A stretch of DNA of 64,000 nt, taken from the NCBI GenBank assembly GCA_907163375.1, contig CAJQUW010009206.1, forward strand, positions 39,809 through 103,808, written 5' to 3'. Positions 42,731 to 53,254 of the stretch are shown in pieces. Under the pieces are notes generated by a model that did no database searches, was not told the DNA's origin, and was given only the letters and a program-made list of their open reading frames with translations. This DNA is from Prostheceraeus crozeri (taxonomy: Eukaryota > Platyhelminthes > Polycladida > Euryleptidae). Each line of letters begins with the position of its first letter. Positions within the stretch are counted from its first letter, which is position 1. A program made the position numbers and the translations under genes.

Positions 42731-44100
42731 TTAAAGCTCTGTTTTCTGTAATTCATTTTGATAAAAACGACCTCTGATATCCTCATTATCTAAATCTTTA
42801 ATTTCATAAGTAATCGGATAAGTTTTATTTATTTTGCAAACTTCAAATATTTCTTTAGTCCAATAGCCAACAAAGCCTTTTTCAAATTTATTCTTATATT
42901 TAAATATTCTAACTCTATCTCCAATTTTAAATTTCGGTTTAAGTTTCTGCAAATTCGGATTACTCTCATTCGAATTATTATTCTCGAATATTTTTTTCGT
43001 ATCAAATCAGGGTCGTCAGAAGCATTCTTTGGAGTTTCTTCAATACCAGAATGAACTTTATTATTGTAATCTTCCACAATTCCTGGTAATATTTTTAACC
43101 ATTTCTGATTTCCTTGCTGAGTAAATTTCTTGAAAATTTTATTTTTTAACGTCCGATTGAATCTTTCTATCACTATAGCTTTTCCTGCGTTTTCAGTTGA
43201 ATAAACAATTTCAAATAGTGGCTGAACGTTTCGGTTATAAAATTCCGACCCTTTATCAACAAACAATTTTTTTGGCTTTCTATTACTTTCTTTAAAGATT
43301 TCTTCAAACGCATATTTAACTGAAAGACCACTTTTATTTTTTAAAGGTTTTACCCAAGCGTATCGTGTATATAAATCTATAACTGTCAATGCGTATTTGT
43401 AGTCCCTTTCATTCGGCATATGAATAAGATCAGCACTCCAAATATCATCTTTATTAAATACTTTTACTTTTAATAAATATTTAGGCTTTCTATATTCTTT
43501 ATGAATTTCAGATGCATAAACGTCTGAATTATGATTTTCATTTAAACCCTGACCGAATAATATTTTAGCTTGTAAAGCTTTCTTAACAAACATTCTTTCA
43601 ATTTTTTCTCTAAATGTAGGATTCTGAATACTATCTAATTCTTGAATCATCTTCTTATCAGCTGCATGACGAGAACTTAGATCATGATTTCGATCAGCTA
43701 AATCATGCCTGTAAGCGGCGGCATCTACTCTATTTATTGGTTCTTCACCTGGTTTCGGATTATTATTCTCATCTAGTCTTATATCTAATCGAGTTCCTGG
43801 CCCAGTATATGAATGACCAGGAAGATGTTTTTCTTTCGAATATTTACTCCAAATAAATCCAGGAAAGTTTTCTAATGTTTTTTGTATATCACCACCGAAG
43901 TGGTGTGGAACTTTGTTCTTGTCACCTCCAATATGCTGACAGTTTGAGTTTTTATTTTTGTTTAATAGATAATTTAATAAATCTAAATTAGCAATTTTTA
44001 ATTTAATTAAATTTTCTGAATTTGTAGAATTTGCGGTATCCATTTTTAAAGATAAAAAACTTTTAAAAGATAAAATAAAAGTTTTACCGAAAAGAACCAA
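42731..44100 (-). CDS. Integrase with an N-terminal PLA2-like region (Polinton INT)
   Basis: The region encodes a retrovirus-type integrase: the catalytic acidic residues are visible in WSADLIHM, LFVDKGSEFYN and VIERFNRTLKNKI. A chromo/SH3-like C-terminal part (FKIGDRVRIFKYKN) follows. Ahead of it in the same frame is a block like the phospholipase A2 domain of parvovirus VP1: calcium-loop motif HSYTGPGTRLD, then NRVDAAAYRHDLADRNHDLS with the His-Asp dyad. Integrase inserts the element; PLA2-like domains help virions cross membranes. The gene is broken about once. Confidence 0.85.
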
Positions 44101-44114
44101 AGGTTCTGAGGTTA

Positions 44115-44600
44115 TTACCTTATCATACTAGGACTTAGATATATTCCAGAACCATCTTTAGTTTCTTTAATTTCAATTAAATCATCAACATTGTGGAGAA
44201 TATTTTTAAGAACTCGTTTTCCTTCATCAACTAATTTTAATTTACTGATAAAATTATCTACTATTCCTTCTCCCCTAGCAACTTTCTCTAACTCCCTATT
44301 ATGACGTTTTTGTTCTTCTAATGCTGCCTTCTCTGATTTATTTTTATTTACTGCTTGGACAATACCAGCTGTCCCACCTGCAACACTTCCTGCAGCTGCT
44401 ATGCCACCTATTATTAGTGGAATTAATGGGAGAATCCCGCCATTCTTTTCTTCTTGTAATTGAATATTCTCTATCATTGGTTTACTTATATAATACTTTT
44501 TTTTATTAATCGTAATAGTTTTAGGGGTATTTTTGTCAACAATATTACGTAATTTTAATTCAACAGTTTTATTATTAATATTACTTTTCGCTTGCGACAT
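44115..44600 (-). CDS. Minor virion-like protein with a hydrophobic segment
   Basis: The 161-residue protein has a basic N-terminus (MSQAKSNINNKTVELKLRNI). Its middle GGILPLIPLIIGGIAAAGSV plus AGGTAGI is a Gly/Ala-rich membrane-active stretch, followed by a charged helix (KNKSEKAALEEQKRHNRELE). The ILPLIPLIIGG-type core resembles the adenovirus pX or protein VI group proposed for Polintons and adintoviruses. It lies between the capsid gene and the integrase, the usual place. It looks whole. Function by analogy only. Confidence 0.6.
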   Translation of the reverse strand: MSQAKSNINNKTVELKLRNIVDKNTPKTITINKKKYYISKPMIENIQLQEEKNGGILPLIPLIIGGIAAAGSVAGGTAGIVQAVNKNKSEKAALEEQKRHNRELEKVARGEGIVDNFISKLKLVDEGKRVLKNILHNVDDLIEIKETKDGSGIYLSPSMIR

Positions 44601-44737
44601 TTTTAATAAAAAATTTTAAGTTAAGAATTTAAAGTTATCAAAAAATTTAAATCTATTCTAGTTATGAAAAATTTTTAGTTAAGAATTTTTAAGTTAACAA
44701 AAATTTTAATCTATTCTAGTTATGAAAAAAATTTTAA

Positions 44738-45982
44738 TTAACCTATCCTAACCATCTTTCCATTAAGAATTTCAATAGAATATTTTGCATCTTCTAGCAA
44801 TAAACCATAAGCCATCAATGAAGTTGTGGAATCTTTCTTTTCAATATTAATTGTTACATCACAACCATTTTTATTAATATCTTCAGATTGTGCACTTAAA
44901 TCGAAACAGAAAATTGGATATAAATGTCTCCAATCTCCAGGAGTTAATTGTGGTTCAACTCCAAATTCTATACAAAGATTTCTATAAGAATCATATCCTT
45001 CCATAAATTGATTATTGGTATCATCGAATCTTAATGGATCAATTGGATATCGAGTTTGATTTAATGAAACTTGTAAACTTCGAATTGTATTAATATGAAA
45101 AATATTATTGTTCTTATCAAAACTTGGAGAATTATTTCTTTGAAATGTTAGTAATAAATATCTTGGAGTATTCGCAGTTCTAGTAAAATGCCAGTTAAAT
45201 CTTTGCTCTGAAAAAGTTACTGAACTAGCAGTTCTCTTTAGAAAATTAACTGGAATTGGTTTGTTAGTATTTAATCTTTTTGCAATAGCTGTTTCAATCT
45301 CTAAACTAGGAGTAATATGCTTAATCCACCATTCAAGTCTATCAATTTTTAAATATGCTTTTTTTCCAGTCTTACCAAAAAAGATTAATTCATTATTTGC
45401 TGTACGATGAATTATTAATTTAAATTTTAATTGATATGATATTTTATCATAATCTAAATAACCGAATAATGGAGACAATGACCAATTTACTGTCTGTTTA
45501 CTTTTTTTGTTAAATTCACGTCTTTCTTTATATGCATCATTATTTGTTTTATTTAAATGTTTTGCAATATTTTCTACATCTTTCGCAATTCCTGCTGCAT
45601 CTGTTCCAGCGTGAGTTAAATCATCAACAATTATACCATCATTAGTATCAGGAAACCAACCTTCGATTTCATGCTTTTTATTATTTTCACCAATTGTTAC
45701 AAATCTAAGCATTGTATCAATTACACCTGGAGAATCACTTATTGTTTCTATATTTTGAGTTGCAACATCTAAACGCATTTGTGTAAATAAACTTGGGAAA
45801 AAATTATTCTCTAGTGTAATATTATCGGTATCTGGTAATGGTGTTGTAAAATTAGCATCACTATATAAAGAATATTCACAGTGTAAAAATGAATCAGGTA
45901 AATATAAATAACTCTGCTGATTATCAACTTCAAAAATTAAATCACCTCCAGTGTTTACTCTACTAGAAGATCCCGGATTCAT
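44738..45982 (-). CDS. Major capsid protein, double jelly-roll type (Polinton MCP)
   Basis: The open 414-codon frame starts MNPGSSSRVNTGGDLIFEVD and contains LPDSFLHCEYSLY near the start, NFFPSLFTQMRLDV and the highly conserved late block LTPGDWRHLYPIFCFDLSAQ, followed by KKDSTTSLMAYGLLLED. These match Polinton capsid proteins, which form hexon-like trimers. The length is close to the family's 430-500. It is on the minus strand between the two minor virion-like proteins, the usual capsid block. The region is largely preserved. Confidence 0.9.
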   Translation of the reverse strand: MNPGSSSRVNTGGDLIFEVDNQQSYLYLPDSFLHCEYSLYSDANFTTPLPDTDNITLENNFFPSLFTQMRLDVATQNIETISDSPGVIDTMLRFVTIGENNKKHEIEGWFPDTNDGIIVDDLTHAGTDAAGIAKDVENIAKHLNKTNNDAYKERREFNKKSKQTVNWSLSPLFGYLDYDKISYQLKFKLIIHRTANNELIFFGKTGKKAYLKIDRLEWWIKHITPSLEIETAIAKRLNTNKPIPVNFLKRTASSVTFSEQRFNWHFTRTANTPRYLLLTFQRNNSPSFDKNNNIFHINTIRSLQVSLNQTRYPIDPLRFDDTNNQFMEGYDSYRNLCIEFGVEPQLTPGDWRHLYPIFCFDLSAQSEDINKNGCDVTINIEKKDSTTSLMAYGLLLEDAKYSIEILNGKMVRIG

Positions 45983-46143
45983 GGCAATTCTTATATAGTC
46001 ATTCTTTTTTTGATTATAACTGACGAACGGAGGATCGTCTAATTAAAATTTATTTTCGATAAGCGAAGACATTTTTATAAAAAATAATTTGACTTTTTGT
46101 TTTTCTCACAGACAGAAAAAAAAATTTTTACTAAAATATAATT

Positions 46144-46629
46144 TTAGAATTTTGCTAGACCAGCTCCGCTACAGCTTTGCTGGTTAGACCGAAGGTTGCT
46201 GCTCACGCCATTACCTCTTATTTCTTCAATTGTTTTTTCATTTTGTTTACTATCACCCTCTACAGCTATGTTAGCAATTTTGTTTTTTGTTTCATCTGAA
46301 AGTTTTTTTAATTTTTTTAGTTCTTCGGAATCATTCTTGAGTTTACGAATAGCTTCCAATTGTTTTAATTCGTTTTGAGACTTGACAGCATTTGATATTG
46401 CACTAGCTGTACTACCTATAGCAGCTGCTCCTTTTGCAGCAGATGTAATCAAATCTTTATTATTTTTAATTAAGTTAACGATACTACCAATACCAGAAAA
46501 GATGCCATCCCCTTCTTTTTGAACGGTTTCTCTATTATCATAATGGTAAACCGGATTCATACGTGGTTCATGAGCAATTTTTTGATTTGAAGCAAATTGT
46601 TTAAGATTGTGTTTATAAATTATAGGCAT
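46144..46629 (-). CDS. Second minor virion-like protein
   Basis: This 161-residue protein reads EGDGIFSGIGSIVNLIKNNK, then an Ala-rich amphipathic stretch ITSAAKGAAAIGSTASAISN, then charged coiled coil (ELKKLKKLSDETKNKIANIA). A Gly-Ile-Gly start with an amphipathic helix resembles membrane-disrupting virion proteins such as adenovirus VI. It lies directly upstream (in gene direction) of the major capsid gene. No certain family match; it looks whole. Confidence 0.5.
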   Translation of the reverse strand: MPIIYKHNLKQFASNQKIAHEPRMNPVYHYDNRETVQKEGDGIFSGIGSIVNLIKNNKDLITSAAKGAAAIGSTASAISNAVKSQNELKQLEAIRKLKNDSEELKKLKKLSDETKNKIANIAVEGDSKQNEKTIEEIRGNGVSSNLRSNQQSCSGAGLAKF

Positions 46630-46669
46630 TTTTTAGTAATAAATTTGACTTTTGGGAAAAATATAAATA

Positions 46670-46701
46670 CGGGCGAAGCCCTGGAAGACATCTCCGATGT
46701 C
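46670..46701 (-). repeat. Double-hairpin palindrome, variant
   Basis: The GGGCGAAGCCC hairpin is kept, but the partner hairpin is different (GACATCTCCGATGTC). It lies between two gene ends, about 40 bp upstream of a gene start. Confidence 0.6.
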
Positions 46702-46716
46702 CATTATAAAAAATGT

Positions 46717-46890
46717 TTATTTTTTGTTCTTAACTTTTACAGATTGGGTTTTTGGTTTAACTTTATCAGGAACCAAACCTGCATCAATCATTCTTTTTAT
46801 TCTATGATTTTCTTTCATAATATTTCTTTGTTTTATTAACTCTTCTAATTGTTTTATTCTTTTAAAATTATTAGCTCTAATTTTATCCAT
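46717..46890 (-). CDS. Small basic protein, 57 residues, paralogue of the protein at 55.9 kb
   Basis: The ATG at 46890 gives MDKIRANNFKRIKQLEELIK then QRNIMKENHRIKRMIDAGLV and a Lys-rich tail, stopping at 46717. The first 30 residues are nearly the same as those of the frame starting at 55935 (MDKVRADNFKRIKQLDELIK). A shared basic helix on two proteins of one element suggests a common binding partner or an internal gene duplication. Function unknown. Confidence 0.65.
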   Translation of the reverse strand: MDKIRANNFKRIKQLEELIKQRNIMKENHRIKRMIDAGLVPDKVKPKTQSVKVKNKK

Positions 46891-47055
46891 TTTTAAAATT
46901 ATATACTTTTATATTTTTAAATTTTTTTTAAAAATTATATTTATACTTTTATATTTTTAAAATTATATTTATATTTTTTAAATTATATTTATATTTTTTA
47001 TGATTTTTATTTTTTGTAGGTAAAAAATATTTAAGTTAATATTTACAATACTCGT

Positions 47056-47988
47056 TTAAGATTTACGTTTATGAATATCTAACAACTTCGAGATAACTTT
47101 ATTAATTGCTTGTTGCACTTTATCTATTGCATCAAGAAGCGTGTGATGTACTTTAATTTCTTTTTCAGTCATTTCTAATTTTTTCTCACTTTTCTTTAAT
47201 TCTGTTTTTAAAGCATTTAATTGAACTTTAAGACCATCTACTTTTCTTTTAACGGAATCTAACTGTTCTTTATTTTCTTTAGAGTTTTCTTGTAAATTTT
47301 TCTTTAATTCATTTTCTAAATTGATTTTCAGAGTTTTCATTTTATCAACTTTTTCATTAAGTGATTTTACTTCAATTTTTAATTGATTTATTTTTTTAAT
47401 TTGTTGAGCAATTTTAGAACTCAATTCATTCACACTTTTTTGGAATGTAGTTTGTAACTGCTTTAAATTTTTTTTAATTCTTTCAGGTAGTTTTTCTATT
47501 TCATCTTCTAATTGTTCTTTTAACATTTTTATCTGATGTTTATTTTTAATGACTGCAGATTTTAAATTTATAGAAAGTAATATTAAAATTTTTGATTGTT
47601 CAGAAATCTTTTTAAAAAGTTTTGCTATATCTGCTTCTAGCTCTCTATCCTTTTTATCAAGTTTTAATAATTTTTCGTTTAATGATTTGTCATTAAGTTT
47701 AAGCAACTTTAATTCGTTCATCAGCGGAACCATAACATCGTTTATATATTTTTCTTTTAAGTCATTGATTTGTGTATCAACATATTGTTTATTTGTTAAC
47801 TCTGTATTTTGTTGTGGAAGAATAGAAAGATGTAATGGACCAGATAAAACGTCTCCAGTTTTCATTATATAATTTTCTAGTTCTATTTCTGATTCACGAT
47901 TATTCGGGATATATGCACCTCCACCAACATTTGGTAACATCATTTTTAAACAATAAAAATAAAATTTTTTCTGATTATAAAAATACAT
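47056..47988 (-). CDS. Fibre-like coiled-coil protein
   Basis: The frame is open for 310 codons; the likelier start is the Met pair near 47943 (MMLPNVGGGAYIPNN). The N-terminal part MKTGDVLSGPLHLSILPQQN then TELTNKQYVDTQINDL copies the tail-fibre motif found in phages (G-x-L...tK-x-YVD). The remaining 220 residues are almost pure Lys/Glu/Leu coiled coil (LNEKLLKLDKKDRELEADI and so on). This suggests a trimeric virion spike or fibre anchored by its N-terminus. It looks whole. Other Polintons may carry fibre-like genes here, but I cannot match this one to a named family. Confidence 0.55.
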   Translation of the reverse strand: MYFYNQKKFYFYCLKMMLPNVGGGAYIPNNRESEIELENYIMKTGDVLSGPLHLSILPQQNTELTNKQYVDTQINDLKEKYINDVMVPLMNELKLLKLNDKSLNEKLLKLDKKDRELEADIAKLFKKISEQSKILILLSINLKSAVIKNKHQIKMLKEQLEDEIEKLPERIKKNLKQLQTTFQKSVNELSSKIAQQIKKINQLKIEVKSLNEKVDKMKTLKINLENELKKNLQENSKENKEQLDSVKRKVDGLKVQLNALKTELKKSEKKLEMTEKEIKVHHTLLDAIDKVQQAINKVISKLLDIHKRKS

Positions 47989-48028
47989 AAATTATAAAAA
48001 TAAAATTTTTCCTAATAAAAATAAAAAA

Positions 48029-48913
48029 ATGGAAATGACTCAAATTTGTCAAGTTTGCAATATGCGTTTTTTAAATCAAACACTATTATATTCTCATATG
48101 AAAAACACACCATGTGGTATGCATATGAATCAATTACAACCTAATAATAGTATTCAACCTAATAATAGTATTCAGAATAATATTCAACCTAATAATAGTA
48201 TTCAGTATAATAATATTCAATCAGAGCAACCATTACAAAGATTAAAGCATTTATTTATTTCAGATAAAGAACAAAATCTTTATACTGCTAGAATAAATAC
48301 ACCTAGGCAAAATACACGTAGGCAAAATAATAATAATTATTTAGCACAAAATAATAATGTAGCACAAAATAATCCTTTTGTTCAAAATAATAATGTAGCT
48401 CAAAATAATTATGTTGATAAAAATAATAATGTAGCTCAAAATAATAATGTAGCTCAAAATAATTATATTGATAAAAATCAATTTGTTGAAAGTAATAACA
48501 AAAAAATATGTTCCGGATGTAATAAAAATATAACATCAAAAAATTTTGCACGTCATTTAAAATTATGCGAACAACCAGAAGAGGTTAAAAAAAATAAAAA
48601 AGATAAATTAAAAGATCAGTTATGTCGTAACTGTAATAAATATTTTACAATTCAAGGAATTACTAATCATTATAATTCTTGTATAAGTTCTACAAGACAA
48701 TGTACAAGTTGTCAAATTACTAAACCTAAGACAGAGTTTTATGATAGTAAATATCAGTGTAAGGATTGTTTAAAAGAAAAAGTTAAATGTAGAGGTTGTC
48801 AAAAAATTATATTAAAGAAAAATTTTCAGCGACATGTAACACTATGTCCAAAACTTAATCAACATAATAATAAACATAATAATAATTTATATCAAAATAA
48901 TAATTTATATTAG
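48029..48913 (+). CDS. Zinc-finger protein with Asn-rich repeats
   Basis: The 294-residue protein begins with a C2H2-like finger (ICQVCNMRFLNQTLLYSHMK). Asn-rich repeats of NNSIQP and QNNNVA units follow. Then come repeated Cys2-His-Cys fingers: CSGCNKNITSKNFARHLKLC, CRNCNKYFTIQGITNHYNSC, CTSCQ...CKDC and CRGCQKIILKKNFQRHVTLC. The fingers resemble those preceding Polinton polymerases and are probably DNA- or RNA-binding. It is transcribed divergently from the fibre-like gene. Asn repeats may be slippage products in AT-rich DNA. It looks whole. Confidence 0.65.
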   Translation: MEMTQICQVCNMRFLNQTLLYSHMKNTPCGMHMNQLQPNNSIQPNNSIQNNIQPNNSIQYNNIQSEQPLQRLKHLFISDKEQNLYTARINTPRQNTRRQNNNNYLAQNNNVAQNNPFVQNNNVAQNNYVDKNNNVAQNNNVAQNNYIDKNQFVESNNKKICSGCNKNITSKNFARHLKLCEQPEEVKKNKKDKLKDQLCRNCNKYFTIQGITNHYNSCISSTRQCTSCQITKPKTEFYDSKYQCKDCLKEKVKCRGCQKIILKKNFQRHVTLCPKLNQHNNKHNNNLYQNNNLY

Positions 48914-48940
48914 TATTTCTATTAAAATAGACTTATATAT

Positions 48941-49020
48941 TTAAATAGTTGTATTTCAACTAAAATAGTTGTATTTCAACTAAAATAGTTGTATTTCAAC
49001 TAAAATAGTTGTATTTCAAC
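48941..49020 (+). repeat. 20-bp tandem repeat, four copies
   Basis: TAAATAGTTGTATTTCAAC-like units of 20 bp are repeated four times and followed by two looser copies. They lie between the zinc-finger gene and the ATPase gene. A GC-richer block with ATTCCGGA and GTCCGGA motifs follows at 49138-49265. Confidence 0.85.
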
Positions 49021-49307
49021 TAAAATAATCTTATATATATTAAAATATTTGTATTTCTACTAAAATAATCTTATATATATTAAAATATTATTTTTTTATT
49101 AAGAATAAAATAATATTTTATTAAAATATTCTTAAGCATTCCGGAAGAGAGGAGAGGTTCGGAACATACTTCTTTTGAGTATAGGAACAAAAAGTCCGAC
49201 ACATTCCGGAGGTTCTACAGAGGTTAAAAAACACTCATAAGAGTGTAAGAATGCGAGTCCGGAATTAAAAAATAATAATTCCTAAATTTTTATTTTAAAA
49301 ATATTAA

Positions 49308-50849
49308 ATGAATAAAAACGAAAATTTGGAAGATTTATATTCACCGGTTATAATTAAAAGTAATAAAAGTAATAAAAGTAATCTAAGTCGTCATAAATCT
49401 CTTAATGCAATAAACGAAATAATAAATAATTATATGAATAACACTGAGTTTCAAGATACACTAACCCCTCAAGATCCGAATCTCAAAGATATTAATAATA
49501 TTGTAGAAAATCCTATATATAATACTAAATATAATAATAATATAGATAAAAATATATATAATAATATAGATAAAAATATATATAATAATATAGATAAAAA
49601 ATATTTAGAGACACTACCCCCTAATTCATCTCTTAATAAAAAAATACCACAATCAGATCTTACACGTCTTTGGAATTTTTTAAAATTTCATTGTATAAAA
49701 ATATTGTTAGCATGTATTTTAATATTTTTTATTTATCATCTTGTTATATGTATTGGAAATCAATGGGGTTACTTTCTAACAGAGGAACAAAAGAGAATAA
49801 ATTTTTATAAACAAGAAATAAAAACTTTTAAAGGATGGAAGACTGAGGAGGATAAGATTAAGGATAAAACTAATAATAAAAATATTAAACAAGGTAAAAT
49901 GTATCAAGAAAATTTACATTTCATTGTTTACGGTAAAACTGGAAGTGGTAAGACTACGTTTATTAAAAAATATATAAACCAATATTATAAGGATGAAACA
50001 AAAGTACATATTTTTTGTATGCATACTTCTGAATGGCCAACTTTTACAAACGTCTATAATGATAAACAATTAGATGAGTTACAAGATATGGAAAGTTTTG
50101 CTGGTACACCTGAAAATAAATCTTTATTAATTTTAGATGATGTTGCAAGTTTATCAAAACAAAAAAATATGTCAGAAATATTTACAAAAGGAAGACATCA
50201 AAATATTCAAATAGTTGTATTAGCTCATAAAGCTTGTGATGTAGATAATAAGATTAGAGAAAACATTCAAACATTTTTTACAACTACACAAAATAATGCA
50301 GCATTCTTTAATGATATTAATAAAAATTATAAAATGAATATGCCTTTATCATATTATACACATCATAAATATGGAATAATACGTGTTGACACCATAAGTG
50401 AACATATGCAAGTATATGATAAAGATTTAAATATATTAGTAGATACCGAACATGAAATCTATAATAACTCTCAAGATTTTGATATTAGAATATATGCAAA
50501 TACAAAACATTTATCAAATCAAGTTATAGAACAAATAATTATCTTTTTAGAGTCTGAAGCAAAAGTACCACTAAAAATTATTCCTGATACATTTTATTTT
50601 TATTTTGATCATTATTTAAATGCAAAATTTGGTATACCAATACCTAACAGATTACAAGATAATGAAACATTAAACTATTTAAAAATTGCAATAAATGATG
50701 TTAGAAACGGTTTAAGAAAAGCAACACCAATAATAACTGATGTTAAATCTACATTTTCTGATGCTAAATCTACATTTGATGAAGCCAAAAAAACATATAA
50801 TGATATAAAACCATTAATAAATGGTGTAAGTGAAATACTTAATAATTAA
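49308..50849 (+). CDS. Membrane-anchored A32/FtsK-type ATPase
   Basis: This 513-residue protein has an Asn-rich start with NIDKNIYN repeats. One clear transmembrane helix follows (ILLACILIFFIYHLVICIG, about residue 135), then a P-loop ATPase: Walker A YGKTGSGKTTFIKKY, Walker B LLILDDVAS and a later FTKGRHQNIQIVVLAHKACD. The long C-terminal part has repeated SDAKSTFDEAKK coil. The nucleotide-binding core belongs to the family of viral DNA-packaging ATPases. A second, soluble ATPase lies at 57.8 kb, so this is an additional member. It looks whole. Confidence 0.75.
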   Translation: MNKNENLEDLYSPVIIKSNKSNKSNLSRHKSLNAINEIINNYMNNTEFQDTLTPQDPNLKDINNIVENPIYNTKYNNNIDKNIYNNIDKNIYNNIDKKYLETLPPNSSLNKKIPQSDLTRLWNFLKFHCIKILLACILIFFIYHLVICIGNQWGYFLTEEQKRINFYKQEIKTFKGWKTEEDKIKDKTNNKNIKQGKMYQENLHFIVYGKTGSGKTTFIKKYINQYYKDETKVHIFCMHTSEWPTFTNVYNDKQLDELQDMESFAGTPENKSLLILDDVASLSKQKNMSEIFTKGRHQNIQIVVLAHKACDVDNKIRENIQTFFTTTQNNAAFFNDINKNYKMNMPLSYYTHHKYGIIRVDTISEHMQVYDKDLNILVDTEHEIYNNSQDFDIRIYANTKHLSNQVIEQIIIFLESEAKVPLKIIPDTFYFYFDHYLNAKFGIPIPNRLQDNETLNYLKIAINDVRNGLRKATPIITDVKSTFSDAKSTFDEAKKTYNDIKPLINGVSEILNN

Positions 50850-50922
50850 ACAAATTATACAAGTTTTTTTTAATTATACATTTTTTTTAATTATTAATAA
50901 TTTTTTAAATTATCCAAATATT

Positions 50923-51228
50923 TTAAATATATGGAGGAATGTTTAATTTCTGTAATGTTTTTAAATCATATACTGTTAAGTTATCTTTATTGATTAACCA
51001 CCATAAATTATTAAAAGCCAAGAATACTCTAAAACTTCGAAGACATAATGGAAAATCATTTGTTTTAGCATATTTAGGTATACCATGTTTTATTTTGTAG
51101 TCTTTCACAAATTGCATATATTTATGGTGATAATAGAATTTTACTTCTTGTTTAGGTGTGAGTGGATTTGTAGGATGTCTATAATTTTTTAAAACTGGTA
51201 CATGTTCTATTTTATACTCTTCAAACAT
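50923..51228 (-). CDS. Unknown small Polinton protein
   Basis: An intact 101-codon frame reads MFEEYKIEHVPVLKNYRHPT to LKTLQKLNIPPYI. It is aromatic and basic, with two clusters of Tyr/His (KFYYHHKYMQFV) and a WWL motif, and no membrane helix or Cys pattern. It is convergent with the ATPase gene. I do not recognise it. Confidence 0.5.
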   Translation of the reverse strand: MFEEYKIEHVPVLKNYRHPTNPLTPKQEVKFYYHHKYMQFVKDYKIKHGIPKYAKTNDFPLCLRSFRVFLAFNNLWWLINKDNLTVYDLKTLQKLNIPPYI

Positions 51229-51679
51229 TTTTATTTTTTATACAAAAAAAGATATTAAATATAATTATTTATTATACTTTTTAAATATTTTGTTTTGTAA
51301 TTAAATATAATTTTTTTTAAAATTTTCTCTAAAAAAATAAAAAAATGGAAAAATTTTATTGCAACTTATGTAAAAAAAAGTTGCAAACAAAAAGAAGTTA
51401 TCAATCTCATCTACAAAGTAAAATGCATTTACAAAATGTAGAACGAGTTGATGAAGGAAATATATTAAAATTAAATAGTTATAAAAACTATATAGAAACA
51501 TTACCTACTGATATAAAAGTTAAAAAATATTTTATGATTATTCACATTCGGAATATAAAAAAGTTTTTAATAGTGAAGATGAACATGTGCCAGATGAAAG
51601 ATATTTATTTAGCGATACTGATGAATTTAACGAAATAGATGAATTTGATGAAGCTGAACGAACCGATGAAGCCTTACAA

Positions 51680-51704
51680 ACAGAAGGTTCTAGGGCTTCG
51701 CCCG
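51680..51704 (+). repeat. Double-hairpin palindrome within the polymerase region
   Basis: AGAAGGTTCTAGGGCTTCGCCCG; the second hairpin is perfect and the first weakened. It is read in frame as GSRASPV. Confidence 0.75.
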
Positions 51705-53254
51705 TAACAGATATAAAATATTTATTTAATCAGTCTTTTGAATATAATGAAACCGATAAAACTTTTTCTGATATTCTAACCAACTTTTATAATATATTTA
51801 AGAAATCTTTCAAATGTTATATGAATGTAGAAGTACTTTATACAAAAAATGGACCTGATGGAATTCCTGAAGAAATAATACAAGGACATTTTACAAATTC
51901 ACAAGAAATTCATAATGTAAATGATATACAACCCATATTTGAATCGATGATACTTAAATTAGAAAATTGTATAATTGAAGCCCAGTTACGTGAATCTGGT
52001 TGGAGATTTGTTAAAATACTATCTAAGAAAATAGTAATTGATAAATATAAAAATAATACTGGTGGTAGTTATGTTCCTTTACCTTTCAGTTCACCACAAT
52101 TAATCAACATAAAAAATGAAGATGATTATTGTTTTCTGTGGAGTATTATAGCACATTTACATCCTGCAAAATATCATAAAGAAAGACTAAGTCATTACAA
52201 TAAAGAAGAATACATAAATGAATTTGATCTTTCTGATGGCTTAGATGAATTTCCATATGATTATAATAAGTTAAAAAAGTTTCATAAAAAGAATAAAAAT
52301 TTAATAGAAGTAAATGTTTTTGAAATAAATGTGAATTATGTTTCTATTGGTAAAATTACTCCACTTTACTCAGATTCAAAAAAATTTTATTTGAATAATA
52401 AAAATTTATGCCAATCAGAAATAGTATATAATGATAGAGGAAATTACATGCATCATAATATTTTTTACCAAGGAAATATAATATGTACTGAAAAATTTGA
52501 ACTTGTTAAAACACTATCACCAATAATGATTAATCACAATAATTATAAAGGACGTAATGATGATTATAATTACAAATATTCATCTTTATCTTCAGAATAT
52601 CAACAAAAATTAGAAAATTTAAATGAAAGTTTACAAAAATGTAAAACAGATTATCAACAACAATTAAAAATGTTACTACAAGAATATCACCATAAATATC
52701 AAAATAAGATAGAAACGATTCAAAAATTAAATGAAGAAAATAATAAAAATTAAATAATAAAGAAAATCAAAAAATAAATGAATGTTTAAAAAAATGTCCA
52801 GAACAATATAAAGAACAATATGATAAAGAATATATTTATCAGCTACAAATATTAAATCAAAATTATTATCAAAATACATTTAATATTACAAAAGAAATTA
52901 ATGAAACACATGAAATATATAAAGATGAATTTGTAAAATTAGTACAGTCAAAACAACCAGCACAAGCGAATATATTATATTATCAGGGACATTTTATATT
53001 GTGTAAAGATGTTTCTATATTTACAAAAACTTCAGATAATAAAAATTTTCCTTGTCTTCAATGTATGACAAGTTTTAGAACTTTAGAAGAAATGAATAGA
53101 CATTTGGAAAATTGTCAACAAAACGAAGCAGTTCAAAATACTTTTCCTAAAGATGATTATTTAGAATATAATAAATGGTATTTTAAAAATAAAGTACCCT
53201 TTACTATTTATTGTGATTTTGAAGCATATAATGTTAATATGACACAAAATCAAA

